Shown here in pieces: positions 34,470 through 42,978 of a stretch of 64,000 nucleotides of DNA (positions within the stretch are counted from its first letter, which is position 1; each line of letters opens with the position of its first letter). The stretch covers positions 1 through 64,000 of the forward strand of contig NZ_JACYXM010000003.1 of assembly GCF_014843005.1 (NCBI RefSeq), read 5' to 3'. Source of the DNA: Rhodanobacter sp. DHG33 (GTDB taxonomy: Bacteria > Pseudomonadota > Gammaproteobacteria > Xanthomonadales > Rhodanobacteraceae). The translations under genes and the position numbers were made by a program. The notes under the pieces are model-generated. The model was not told where the DNA came from, searched no databases, and saw nothing but the letters and a program-made list of their open reading frames with translations.

Positions 34470-36392
34470 TCACTTGCGCGCCGTGGCAATCGCGTCGAGC
34501 AGATCCTTGCCGTCCGCGCGCACCAGGTGCGGATAGAGCAGGCCGCCGTGGTAGTCGATCTTCACCGTGCTGTAGAGGTCGACGTTCTTCACCAGCAGTT
34601 CGATCGGCGCACTGCCGGTCTTGGCCGCGGTGACCGCATCCTTCAGCGCGTCGGGCGAATAGTCCTTGCCGTTGACCGCGACGATGGTGAGGCCCGGCAC
34701 CAGGCCGGCCTTGAACGCCGGGCCGTTCCACTGCACGTCGTAGATGTCGCCGCTCTTCGAGGCCGACAGGCCGAGCGAGGCGGCGAAATCGGCGCCGTGG
34801 CGGATGCCCTCCATCGCCTTGGTCTGCGCATTGGGCTTGTCGGTGTAGACCAGCTTCCAGCCGCCGCGCGCTATGCCCTGCTCGGGCAGGTTCGGCCCGG
34901 TGTAGTCGAGACGCTCGCGCAGGAACTTCGCCCAGTCGAACGGCTGCACCGAGTTCAGGGTGTTGACCACGTCGTCGAAGGTGTAGGTCTTGGTGACGTA
35001 GCTGCCGTTGTCCATGCCGTAGAAGGCATGCGCGAAGTCGTCCAGCGAGTGCTTGCCGCCGGACAGTTCGCGGATCTTGGTGTCCACGTCCAGCCACAGC
35101 AGCTGGCCTTCCGGATAGAAGTCCGTGCCGCGACGCCAGTTGCCCCAGCCGCCGCCGCCGTAATAGGTGAGCGGCGCGGCATCGGCGGTGTCCTGCAGCG
35201 AACGCCAGGCGCGGCCGGTGCGTTCGCTCATCTGCGAGTCGATGTCCGCCATCGTGTCGCGGAACTGCTCGGACGACCACAGGCCGGCGCGCGCGGTGAG
35301 CACGCTGCACCAGTAGTCGGTGAGGCCCTCGTACACCCACAGCAGGTCGTCCTGCATCTTCACGTTGAAGTTGGGTGTCCACAGGTCGGCGGGACGACGG
35401 AACTTGCCGTTCCACGAGTGCACGAATTCGTGCGGCATCAGGCTGGCGGCCAGCGTGTGCATGTCGTCGTTGGTGAAGAAGTCCGCCGGCAGGCGGTCGT
35501 CGCTGGACTGGTGGTGCTCCAGGCCGAAGTGGCCGGTGTGGTCGGACAGCGTGAGCAGGAAATCGTAGTGGTCGTAGTGGTGCGCACCGAACAGCAGGTT
35601 GGTCTGCGTCACCACCGCGCGCTGCTGTTCGAGCTGCTTGTCGGTGAGCTTCACGTCGTCGGCGCCATCGCCCACCACGTTGAGATGCACCGGCACCTTC
35701 GCGCCCGGCGCGAGATCCACGCGGTTGAAGTGCTCGCCGGCGATCAGCGGCGAATCCACCAGGTTATTGAATGTCACCGGCTTGAACTGCACGGTGCCGC
35801 CGCTCTGGCTAGCCACCTCCATCGCGGTGCCGAACTTCCAGCCGGCGGGCAGCTGCACGGTGGGCTGGATGTGGATCTGGCGCGAGTAGTAGCCGGCCGG
35901 GTAGAACGCCACCTGGTTGAACTCGATGTCCACCAGGTTCGGCGTGGACGAGGCGCTGGCGCCGAACAGGCTGTCCTCGCCCGGCGCCGGCGAGAGGAAC
36001 TGGAACGAGAGGTCGAGCTGGCTCACGCCCTCCGGTACGTCGAGGTGGATCGCATACATGTCGCGCAGGTCGCGCCGCCAGGCGAGCTGCTTGCCGTTCG
36101 CGGTGATGATCAGCCCGGCCACGTTCTGGATCGGGCCGGACGGCGCGTGCTCGCCGGGAATCCACTCGGGATACAGCAGCGTGACGTTGCCCGATTTCAC
36201 CGGGATCGTTTCGTGCACTCGGAACATGCGCTTCGGCGCGTCGGTGAGGTCCACGTTCACCGCGAGCGTCCCGTCGTACGGCGTATCGGCCGGCGCGGCG
36301 CGCTGGGCGTCCTGCGCATGGACGGCAGAAAGCGAAAGCGCCCCGATCACGGCGGCGGCGATCAGGCTGGAACGAAATGCATGACGATTCAC
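34470..36392 (-). CDS. secreted M61-family metallopeptidase with PDZ domain (copy 2)
   Basis: A 640-residue exported protein starting at a GTG with GGAG six bases upstream; signal peptide up to AVHAQD. Same layout as copy 1: N-terminal beta domain, zinc motif HEFVH near residue 320 in MPHEFVHSWNGKFRRPADLWTPNFN, the downstream Glu region WVYEGLTDYW, and a C-terminal PDZ (WNGPAFKAGLVPGLTIVAVNGKDY). The two copies are clearly homologous along their length but far from identical, so the duplication is old. Periplasmic peptide turnover is the likely job. Confidence 0.88.
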   Translation of the reverse strand: MNRHAFRSSLIAAAVIGALSLSAVHAQDAQRAAPADTPYDGTLAVNVDLTDAPKRMFRVHETIPVKSGNVTLLYPEWIPGEHAPSGPIQNVAGLIITANGKQLAWRRDLRDMYAIHLDVPEGVSQLDLSFQFLSPAPGEDSLFGASASSTPNLVDIEFNQVAFYPAGYYSRQIHIQPTVQLPAGWKFGTAMEVASQSGGTVQFKPVTFNNLVDSPLIAGEHFNRVDLAPGAKVPVHLNVVGDGADDVKLTDKQLEQQRAVVTQTNLLFGAHHYDHYDFLLTLSDHTGHFGLEHHQSSDDRLPADFFTNDDMHTLAASLMPHEFVHSWNGKFRRPADLWTPNFNVKMQDDLLWVYEGLTDYWCSVLTARAGLWSSEQFRDTMADIDSQMSERTGRAWRSLQDTADAAPLTYYGGGGWGNWRRGTDFYPEGQLLWLDVDTKIRELSGGKHSLDDFAHAFYGMDNGSYVTKTYTFDDVVNTLNSVQPFDWAKFLRERLDYTGPNLPEQGIARGGWKLVYTDKPNAQTKAMEGIRHGADFAASLGLSASKSGDIYDVQWNGPAFKAGLVPGLTIVAVNGKDYSPDALKDAVTAAKTGSAPIELLVKNVDLYSTVKIDYHGGLLYPHLVRADGKDLLDAIATARK

Positions 36393-36578
36393 GGGAAGCT
36401 CCGGCAGACAACGGGATGACCGCCCGATGGTAGGCCGCGCCTCGCAGCCACCACCCTGCCAGAGGTCATGCTGGACGACGAAATTATTTGCGGGCCGCCG
36501 ATTCCATGCATACCGTCGACGGACGTCCATTCCTATGATGGCCACGCACATCCGATCCACGGCAGCGCAAGAGAACCC

Positions 36579-37040
36579 ATGGACATTCGACCCGGCATGC
36601 TGGAAGACCCGCAGGTGCTGGCGCTGCTGCGCGAGCACCTCGACACCCTAGCGCCCACGGCTCCGGCCGAAAGCCGCCATGCGCTGAATCTGGACGGCCT
36701 GCGTCGTGCGGACGTGACGTTCTGGTGCGCGTGGGACGGCCTCGTGCTTGCGGGCTTCGGCGCGCTCAGGCAACTGGACCCGCGGCATGGCGAGATCAAG
36801 TCCATGCGCACCGCGGCCACCCATCTGCGCCAAGGCGTCGCCGCGCAGATGCTGCGGCACTTGATCGACGAAGCGGCGATCCGCGGCTACGAACGGCTGA
36901 GCCTGGAAACCGGCTCGATGGCGTTCTTCGAGCCAGCACGCCACCTGTATACCGCATTCGGCTTCGTCCCTTGCGCACCGTTCGGCGACTACCGGGCCGA
37001 TCCCAATAGCGTGTTCATGACGCGGGAAGTCAACGCTTAA
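36579..37040 (+). CDS. GNAT-family N-acetyltransferase
   Basis: A 153-residue protein with the GNAT fold: MRTAATHLRQGVAAQMLRHLIDEA carries the R/Q-x-x-G-x-A/G acetyl-CoA loop (RQGVAA), and SLETGSMAFFEPARHLYTAFGFVPC is the typical C-terminal helix and strand. The substrate is unknown; the start PGMLEDPQVLALLREHL resembles small-molecule or amino-acid acetyltransferases (PhnO/ElaA-like range). The ATG at 36579 gives a normal-length protein. It runs towards the DUF3667 gene. Confidence 0.85.
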   Translation: MDIRPGMLEDPQVLALLREHLDTLAPTAPAESRHALNLDGLRRADVTFWCAWDGLVLAGFGALRQLDPRHGEIKSMRTAATHLRQGVAAQMLRHLIDEAAIRGYERLSLETGSMAFFEPARHLYTAFGFVPCAPFGDYRADPNSVFMTREVNA

Positions 37041-37043
37041 GGT

Positions 37044-37103
37044 TCAACCCCGACGCTCCAACTTGCCGTACCGCATGCCGTAGCCGAAGCAGATCACCCT
37101 GAT
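37044..37103 (-). pseudogene. remnant of an APC permease C-terminus
   Basis: The minus strand encodes RVICFGYGMRYGKLERRG followed by a stop, nearly the same as the C-terminus of the permease at 38205-39641 (MVIYLCYGMRHSKLERGD). DNA agreement over the GTACCGCATGCCGTAGC stretch and flanks is about 27 of 31 bases. Nothing upstream of it matches the permease; the DUF3667 gene starts its 3' end 15 bases away. It is most simply the tail of a deleted second permease copy. Confidence 0.65.
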
Positions 37104-37118
37104 TCCGCGCCGGCGCGT

Positions 37119-38132
37119 TCAGTGCAGGGCGTACACCGTCACGAAGAACAGCAGCACGCGATACAGCTCCAGCGACAGATAGAGACCCGCCATCGTCCAG
37201 AGGCAGAGGGCTCCGCTACCCAGCCAGCCAAACCGGAAATGGTTCCTCAGCGCGCAGTAGACGTAGAACAGGATCAGCAGGCCCAGTGTCGCGCTGCCAT
37301 AAAGGTCGGTCCGCAGGAATGCCGGCAGCTCCCCGCGGAGCCACAGCATCGCGTGGACCAGGCCCGTCCATGCCCAACCGAATACCAGCAGGATCAGCAA
37401 CAGCGCCGCCCAGGTGTGGGTCGCAAAGATGGACAGCTCGGCCAGGCCGCGCCGCCACGGCGCCAGCGCAAGCCACAGCCAGCACGCCAGCATCGGCACC
37501 AGCGCGATCACCAGCGCGCGCGACAAGGCATCGGTGCGTTCGTCGTAGCGCTTGCCGTAGCTCTGCAGGGCCGCAAACGTCTTAGCATCCCTGGCCGGCA
37601 CTGCGCCGTCGGCTGATACCACGGCGGACGGCTCGGCACTCTTGCCGGCGTTCGCTACCGACGGATTCTCCGCGCGCCAGTAGTCGCCCGCCAGCAGCGC
37701 AGCCTCCGCGCCGCTGACCGGCGCAGCGGCCACGCGGCGCATCACCAGTGCCTGCTTGACCCCGACGAGCGGACTCATCTCCAGCTGGGTATTCAACGAT
37801 GTGTTGAAGGTCTGCAGCACGGCCAACAGGAAATACAGCAGGTTCACCGCAAAGAACAGCGCCACCGGCCGCGTGTACGGCACGCGCCGCCCGCGGAAGT
37901 ATTCGCGCGTCAGCTCGCCCGGCTTGAACAGCAAGGTGCGCAGCGAATTGAACAGGCGCCCCTCGCCGTGTGAAAACGCCTCGAACCACTCGCCCGCGAC
38001 ATGCCGCAAGGTGTGCTCGTCCGGATGCATCCGGCGCTCGCCGCATTGCGCGCAATACTCGCCGCCCAGCGGCGCACCGCAGTTCGCGCAGACCGCTGCG
38101 GTCGCGCCTGACGATTCCACCGGTTCCTGCAT
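37119..38132 (-). CDS. DUF3667 membrane protein with zinc ribbon
   Basis: A 337-residue protein. The N-terminus holds a two-CxxC zinc ribbon (CANCGAPLGGEYCAQCGERR) typical of DUF3667, followed by the HTLRHVAGEWFEAFSHGEGRLFNSLRTLLFKPGELTREYFRGRRVPYTRPVALF block that defines the family and about five membrane helices to the end. The role of DUF3667 is unknown. It sits between a permease remnant and an intact permease, same strand, with 72 bases to the latter. Confidence 0.88.
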   Translation of the reverse strand: MQEPVESSGATAAVCANCGAPLGGEYCAQCGERRMHPDEHTLRHVAGEWFEAFSHGEGRLFNSLRTLLFKPGELTREYFRGRRVPYTRPVALFFAVNLLYFLLAVLQTFNTSLNTQLEMSPLVGVKQALVMRRVAAAPVSGAEAALLAGDYWRAENPSVANAGKSAEPSAVVSADGAVPARDAKTFAALQSYGKRYDERTDALSRALVIALVPMLACWLWLALAPWRRGLAELSIFATHTWAALLLILLVFGWAWTGLVHAMLWLRGELPAFLRTDLYGSATLGLLILFYVYCALRNHFRFGWLGSGALCLWTMAGLYLSLELYRVLLFFVTVYALH

Positions 38133-38204
38133 GCTGCACCCCCTTCCGGACCGGGGGCATCATGCACCGGCCACGAAGCCGGCGCATGTGCATGCCGGAA
38201 GTTC

Positions 38205-39641
38205 TCAGTCGCCTCGCTCGAGTTTGCTGTGCCGCATGCCGTAGCAGAGGTAGATCACCATCCCCAGGCTCACCCAGATCAGGAATACCTCCCAGGTGAT
38301 CGCCGGCAGTTCCGACAGCAGCCAGATCGAGAACGCGATGCCGACCACCGGCACCACCGGCACCCAGGGCGTGCGGAACGCGCGATGCAGTTCCGGCTTG
38401 CGCTTGCGCAGAAGCCACACCGAAGTACAGATGATGATGAAGGCCGAGAGCACGCCGATGTTCACCAGCTTGGCGACCTCCTCGATCGGCAGCAGGCCGG
38501 CCACCAGCGCGGTGAACACGCCCAGCACCAGCGTCGGCCGGTGCGGCGTGCCGTAGCGCGGGTGCACCTTGGCGAACCAGCCCGGCAGCAGGCCGTCGCG
38601 CGACAGCGCGAACCAGATGCGCGTGGCGCCCAGCATGAAGGCGAACAGCACGCTGATCAGGCCGAACACCGCCGACACCGACACCGTGAGCGCCACCCAC
38701 TGCAGGCCCAGCCCCTTGAACGCGTCGGCCACCGGGGCCGGCGTGTTGAGCGTGGTGTAGTGCGCGATGCCGGTGAGCACCAGCGACACCGCGAGGTACA
38801 TCGCCATCGAGACGCCCAGCGAAAGCAGCACCGCACGCGGCAGGTCGCGCTGCGGGTTCTTCGATTCTTCCGCCGCCGTGGTCAGCGTGTCGTAGCCGAA
38901 CACCGCGAAGAACACCACCGCCGCGGCCGCGGCGACGCCCTGGAAACCGAAATGCCCCACGCCGTCGGCACCCATCACGCGTGCAGGAATGAACGGCACC
39001 CAGTTGCCCGGCTTCACGTAGAACACGCCGATGCCGATCACCAGCGCCACGGCGGCCACCTTGATCGCCACCACCAGCGTGTTGAAGCGCGCGCCCCATT
39101 CGGTGCGGAAAGTCAGCAGGGCCGACACGCCCAGCGTCACCAGCGAAGCGATCACGTTGAACACATGGCCGTCGCCCGTGCCCATGGCGCCCTGCGCCCA
39201 GACGGGAACGGGGATGCCGATGCTGGTGAGCGCCGATTGCACGTAGCCGGACCAGCCGATCGCCACCACCGCCACGATCAGCGCGTATTCCAGCAGCAGG
39301 TCCCAGCCGATCAGCCATGCGGCCAGTTCGCCGAGCACGGCGTAGCCGTAGGTGTACGCGCTGCCGGTGACCGGGATCATGCCGGCGAACTCGGCGTAGC
39401 ACAGCGCCGCCGCCGCACTGGCGATGCCGGCGATCATGAAGGAAATGATCACCGCCGGCCCCGCATTGAGCGCCGCCTGCTGGCCTGCCAGCACGAACAC
39501 GCCCACGCCGATGATGCCGCCGATGCCGATGGCGGTGAGCTGCCACAAGCCCAGTACGCGGCGGAAGTCGCTGCGCTTGCCCACCTCGCCCTGCAACTGC
39601 TCGATGGATTTGTGGCGGAGCATTCTGCTCAGCAAGGACAT
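38205..39641 (-). CDS. APC-family amino acid permease (cationic amino-acid transporter type)
   Basis: A 478-residue inner-membrane transporter with 12 or so helices. The first helix carries the APC motif GIGGIIGVGVFVLAG after SIEQLQGEVGKRSDFRRVLG; AEFAGMIPVTGSAYTYGYAVLGELAAWLIGWDL and FFAVFGYDTLTTAAEESKNPQRDLPRA are the usual CAT/YhdG-type segments. The substrate is probably an amino acid taken up with H+. The ATG at 39641 follows GGGAG by eight bases; the longer frame to 39752 has no membrane or family character. A decayed C-terminal copy lies at 37044. Confidence 0.9.
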   Translation of the reverse strand: MSLLSRMLRHKSIEQLQGEVGKRSDFRRVLGLWQLTAIGIGGIIGVGVFVLAGQQAALNAGPAVIISFMIAGIASAAAALCYAEFAGMIPVTGSAYTYGYAVLGELAAWLIGWDLLLEYALIVAVVAIGWSGYVQSALTSIGIPVPVWAQGAMGTGDGHVFNVIASLVTLGVSALLTFRTEWGARFNTLVVAIKVAAVALVIGIGVFYVKPGNWVPFIPARVMGADGVGHFGFQGVAAAAAVVFFAVFGYDTLTTAAEESKNPQRDLPRAVLLSLGVSMAMYLAVSLVLTGIAHYTTLNTPAPVADAFKGLGLQWVALTVSVSAVFGLISVLFAFMLGATRIWFALSRDGLLPGWFAKVHPRYGTPHRPTLVLGVFTALVAGLLPIEEVAKLVNIGVLSAFIIICTSVWLLRKRKPELHRAFRTPWVPVVPVVGIAFSIWLLSELPAITWEVFLIWVSLGMVIYLCYGMRHSKLERGD

Positions 39642-39669
39642 GGGCTCACTCCCGTGGAAGACCGGCGGA

Positions 39670-40926
39670 TCATAGCGAATCGGGCGATTCGCCCGGCGAT
39701 GCGGAACGCAGCCAGGGCAAAACCATGGCGCTCGCGCCGAATACCAGCGCAAACGCCAGCGCGACCCGGCCGTCCAGATGCGCCACGCCGAACCAGCGCC
39801 CGCTGGCCAGCGGCAGCGCCGCGCTGGCGAGCACGCGCAGGCCTTCCGCCCACCAGGCCCAGCACCGCCCTTCCATCAATGCGCCCAGCACGGACAGCCC
39901 CGCCACCAGCCACGCCGCATAGAGCAGCAGGGTCGGCAGGCCGGCGCTTTCCGTCATGCCCAGGAACTGGGTGACCATGCCCAGCAGCAAGGCGAACTGC
40001 AGCAGCACGTAGAACTTCAGCGGTGTGCCCAACGACGGGTTGTAGCGCTCGGTGGGCATCGCGAAGTCCGGCTTGGGAAAACGCGCCGCCACGTCGGCCG
40101 GCCGCCAGCCCGGCGGCTTGATCCACACCAGCAGCTTGTCGCGCCAGCGTCGCGCGTGCCATGCATCCTGCGCGGTACGCCAGTACACCTCCGCGTTGGC
40201 CCACAGCGGGTTCCAGCTGCGCAGCGGGGATCGCGTGCCGTACACCGGCGGGTCGGCGTCGTCTTCCTCCACGAAGGTGCCGAACAGGCGGTCCCACAGG
40301 ATCAGGATGCCGCCGTAGTTGCGGTCGAGGTAACGGTCGTTCACTGCATGGTGCGCGCGATGGTTGGACGGCGAGCAGAACACGCGGTCGAACCAGCCCA
40401 GCCGGCCGATCTGTTCGGTATGCACCCAGAACTGGTACAGCAGGTCGATCAGCGCCACCACCACGAACACCTGCACCGGCACGCCGAGCAGCGCCAGCGG
40501 CAGGTAGAACACCCAGCCGAGCAGCGCGCCGCTGCCGGTCTGCCGCAGGGCGGTGGAGAGGTTGTAGCGCTCGCTCTGGTGGTGCACCACGTGGGCTGCC
40601 CACAGCACGTTCACCTCGTGGCCCATGCGGTGCAGCCAGTAGTAGCAGAGGTCGTAGGCGAGCAAGGCGCCGACCCACACCGGCACGCTGTCGGCGGGCA
40701 GATGGAACAGCGCGAGGTGCTCCGCGCACCAGGCATAGATGCCGATGTTCAGCAGTTTGGCGAACACGGCCACCAGCTGCGAAATCGCGCCGAGGCCGAT
40801 GCTGTTGACCGCGTCGTTGCTGGCATACGCATCGCGTCCGCGCAGCCTGGCCACCAGCAGCTCGATGCCGATCAGCAGGAAGAACACCGGCGTGGCCCAG
40901 GTGATGATGAGTTCCTGCGTGTTCAT
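39670..40926 (-). CDS. sterol desaturase / fatty acid hydroxylase family protein
   Basis: A 418-residue membrane protein with the three histidine boxes of the di-iron hydroxylase superfamily: HRMGHE, HVVHHQSE and NHRAHHAVN, plus YWLHRMGHEVNVLWAAHVVHHQS typical of the sterol-desaturase subgroup. It would hydroxylate or desaturate a lipid. The C-terminal 130 residues form extra membrane helices not needed for the core. The start codon is the ATG at 40926; the next gene upstream (sulfatase) ends 16 bases before, so they may be co-transcribed. Confidence 0.88.
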   Translation of the reverse strand: MNTQELIITWATPVFFLLIGIELLVARLRGRDAYASNDAVNSIGLGAISQLVAVFAKLLNIGIYAWCAEHLALFHLPADSVPVWVGALLAYDLCYYWLHRMGHEVNVLWAAHVVHHQSERYNLSTALRQTGSGALLGWVFYLPLALLGVPVQVFVVVALIDLLYQFWVHTEQIGRLGWFDRVFCSPSNHRAHHAVNDRYLDRNYGGILILWDRLFGTFVEEDDADPPVYGTRSPLRSWNPLWANAEVYWRTAQDAWHARRWRDKLLVWIKPPGWRPADVAARFPKPDFAMPTERYNPSLGTPLKFYVLLQFALLLGMVTQFLGMTESAGLPTLLLYAAWLVAGLSVLGALMEGRCWAWWAEGLRVLASAALPLASGRWFGVAHLDGRVALAFALVFGASAMVLPWLRSASPGESPDSL

Positions 40927-40942
40927 GCCTGCCGCGCCCGCC

Positions 40943-42661
40943 CTACTCGTACACGTGCAGCTGCCGGAAGATCCAGGCGTAGTAGGAGGCCAGCAGCGCC
41001 TTGTCCGGGCAGTCGTCGAAACGGCCCTGGCAGCGCTCGCGCAACGCTGTGGCCGCGGAGAAATACGGGTCGGCGGGAAGCCCCGCGGCCTCCAGCACCA
41101 TCGTCGGCAGGAAGGCGATGTCGAGTGCCGGATAGCTCGGCAACGGCGCCCCGGCGAAGTTGCTCTTGACCATGTAGTAGGTGAGGAAATCGCGGTCCGG
41201 CACCAGCGCGGGCGGCAGCGTGCGCGCCAGCGGACGGATCAGGCCGTCGAAGGAGGGCTGGTGGTCGCCGAAATGCACCAGCACGGTGGGCTGCTCGCGA
41301 TCGAGGAAGTCGTGCTCCAGACCCTGCATCGCTACGTCGGAATCGTGCAGGCGCCACAGGTAGGTATCGAAATCCAGCGCGCTCTCGTCCTTGCTGGTCA
41401 GTCCCTGCACCATGTTGCGCCAGGGCAGCGGCAGCTTGTTCATCGGGTTGTCGTCGTGCGGCCCGTGCTGGTTGATCGTGAGGATCATCACGAACACCGG
41501 CTGGCCCGGCTTCTTCACCTTGTCGTAGACGTGCTTGGCCGCGGCGAACATCTGCGCGTCCGTCTCGTCCCACTCGTCCAGGCCAAGTTCTTCCGCGCCG
41601 TAGAGATGGTCGAAGCCATAGGCGCGGTACGCGTCGCGTCCGTTGAGGAAGTCGCTGTTGGTGGGATAGATCGCGATGGTGAGGTAGCCCAGCCGGCGCA
41701 GCAGGTCGGGCAGCGTGTCGTGCACGTGCGGCGCCAGCACGAAGGGCGCGTACATGCCACCGGCGCCGAAGATGTCCTGCGGCAGGCCGGTGTGCACGGC
41801 GAACTCGCTGACCCACGTGCCGCCGCCCCAGGTATGCGTGCGCAGCAGGCCGGTGCCGCGCGTGCGCGCATCGGGCTGGAACATCGCGAACTTGCAGCCG
41901 GGCACGGCGCAAGCGGTGTAGATCGAAGGATCGAAGGTGCTCTCTTCCAGCACCTGCACGATGTCCGGATACGGCTCGGGTCGCGTGCCGGGCTTGGCGT
42001 TCGCGGTGGCGGCCCATTCGCGCTGTGCCGCGGCATCGTCCGACATCGCCGGCATCGTCACGCCGCCGTCGTTGATGTTGATGAAGAAATTGGTGAGCTG
42101 CGCGTCGTCGGAGAGCTTGTCCCACACGTCGCGGTTGTGCAGCTTGGCGAACGGCCCCTCCGGCAACAGGCACACGCGGAACGCCACCGCGCACAGCAGC
42201 ACGCCGCCGATGCGCCAGGCCACACTCCCCCAGCCTCGTCGCCACACGAACAGCGGACGATCCAGCCTCCACGCCAGCACCAGCACCAGCGGCACCAGCA
42301 CCGCCACGCCTGCGCTCAGCAGATACAGGTGCGGGTAATGGCGCAGCGTCGCGATCAGGCTGGAGCGCGCGTAATACACGAAATCCGCCGGCATCAGTGC
42401 GGTTTCGAGGTAGTTCTCCTTGAGGTTGGAGATGAAGCGCAGCGCGAAGAACAAACCGCCGCCCAGCACTAGCGCAAAGGCCAGACGCGCGGTGGCGCAA
42501 AGCAGCGCACCGACGGTGAACAGCATCAGCACCAGCACGAACAGCTTCTGCAGCGGCGCCGGCTCCGGCCACACCGTCGCCCAGGCGCAGCCCGCAAAAG
42601 CCAGCAGGGCGAGCACCCGCACCATGCCACTGCGCGTGAAACGCGACGGAACCCGGATCAT
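40943..42661 (-). CDS. LTA-synthase-like sulfatase / phosphoethanolamine-type transferase
   Basis: A 572-residue protein with about four N-terminal membrane helices (to residue 160) and a periplasmic alkaline-phosphatase-like domain. The metal-binding start is VQVLEESTFDPS (with Thr as possible nucleophile), then GTGLLRTHTWGGGTWVSEF, FVMILTINQHGPH and VLVHFGDHQPS. This matches LTA synthase/sulfatase family enzymes that move phosphoglycerol or phosphoethanolamine groups onto membrane glycans or lipids. The precise substrate is unknown. The ATG at 42661 is used, AGGGG upstream; the frame runs on to 42826. Confidence 0.85.
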   Translation of the reverse strand: MIRVPSRFTRSGMVRVLALLAFAGCAWATVWPEPAPLQKLFVLVLMLFTVGALLCATARLAFALVLGGGLFFALRFISNLKENYLETALMPADFVYYARSSLIATLRHYPHLYLLSAGVAVLVPLVLVLAWRLDRPLFVWRRGWGSVAWRIGGVLLCAVAFRVCLLPEGPFAKLHNRDVWDKLSDDAQLTNFFININDGGVTMPAMSDDAAAQREWAATANAKPGTRPEPYPDIVQVLEESTFDPSIYTACAVPGCKFAMFQPDARTRGTGLLRTHTWGGGTWVSEFAVHTGLPQDIFGAGGMYAPFVLAPHVHDTLPDLLRRLGYLTIAIYPTNSDFLNGRDAYRAYGFDHLYGAEELGLDEWDETDAQMFAAAKHVYDKVKKPGQPVFVMILTINQHGPHDDNPMNKLPLPWRNMVQGLTSKDESALDFDTYLWRLHDSDVAMQGLEHDFLDREQPTVLVHFGDHQPSFDGLIRPLARTLPPALVPDRDFLTYYMVKSNFAGAPLPSYPALDIAFLPTMVLEAAGLPADPYFSAATALRERCQGRFDDCPDKALLASYYAWIFRQLHVYE

Positions 42662-42936
42662 GCTGCATGCCCCCTGATGGCAAACCGGCAGAGGCCGGGC
42701 CGCCATCTTACGGGGACGGGGGCGGTTGCGCGCGGGGATGGCCGACGCGCGTTCAGCATGCTCATCGCACACGGGCGCGGAGGGTGGCCGCGGTGCTGGC
42801 GCGTGGACGCGGCGCTCTAGCTGCAAGAAACGGGGCCGCTACTGCGATTCGCAAGGCGGCCTCGGCCGCCGGCAGATCGACAGAACCGCGTTGCCGTCGG
42901 CGGCAACGCGAAACCCGGCCAGCAGGAATGGAGCCG

Positions 42937-42968
42937 AAAAAGCACCGCCCCTCCAACCGGAGAGGGCG
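42937..42968 (-). terminator. terminator of the mdtABC-like operon
   Basis: Ten bases past the stop of the last efflux gene, the minus strand has CGCCCTCTCC, a short loop, then GGAGGGGCGG with one bulge, followed by a TTTTT run (42941-42937). The surrounding 42662-42978 stretch otherwise holds no gene. Confidence 0.65.
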
Positions 42969-42978
42969 ACAAAACCCA

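Noticed and set aside
37582..39546. A 654-codon minus-strand frame across the permease and DUF3667 genes
   Set aside because: Out of frame with both genuine genes; product is Arg/Gly/His-rich without structure.
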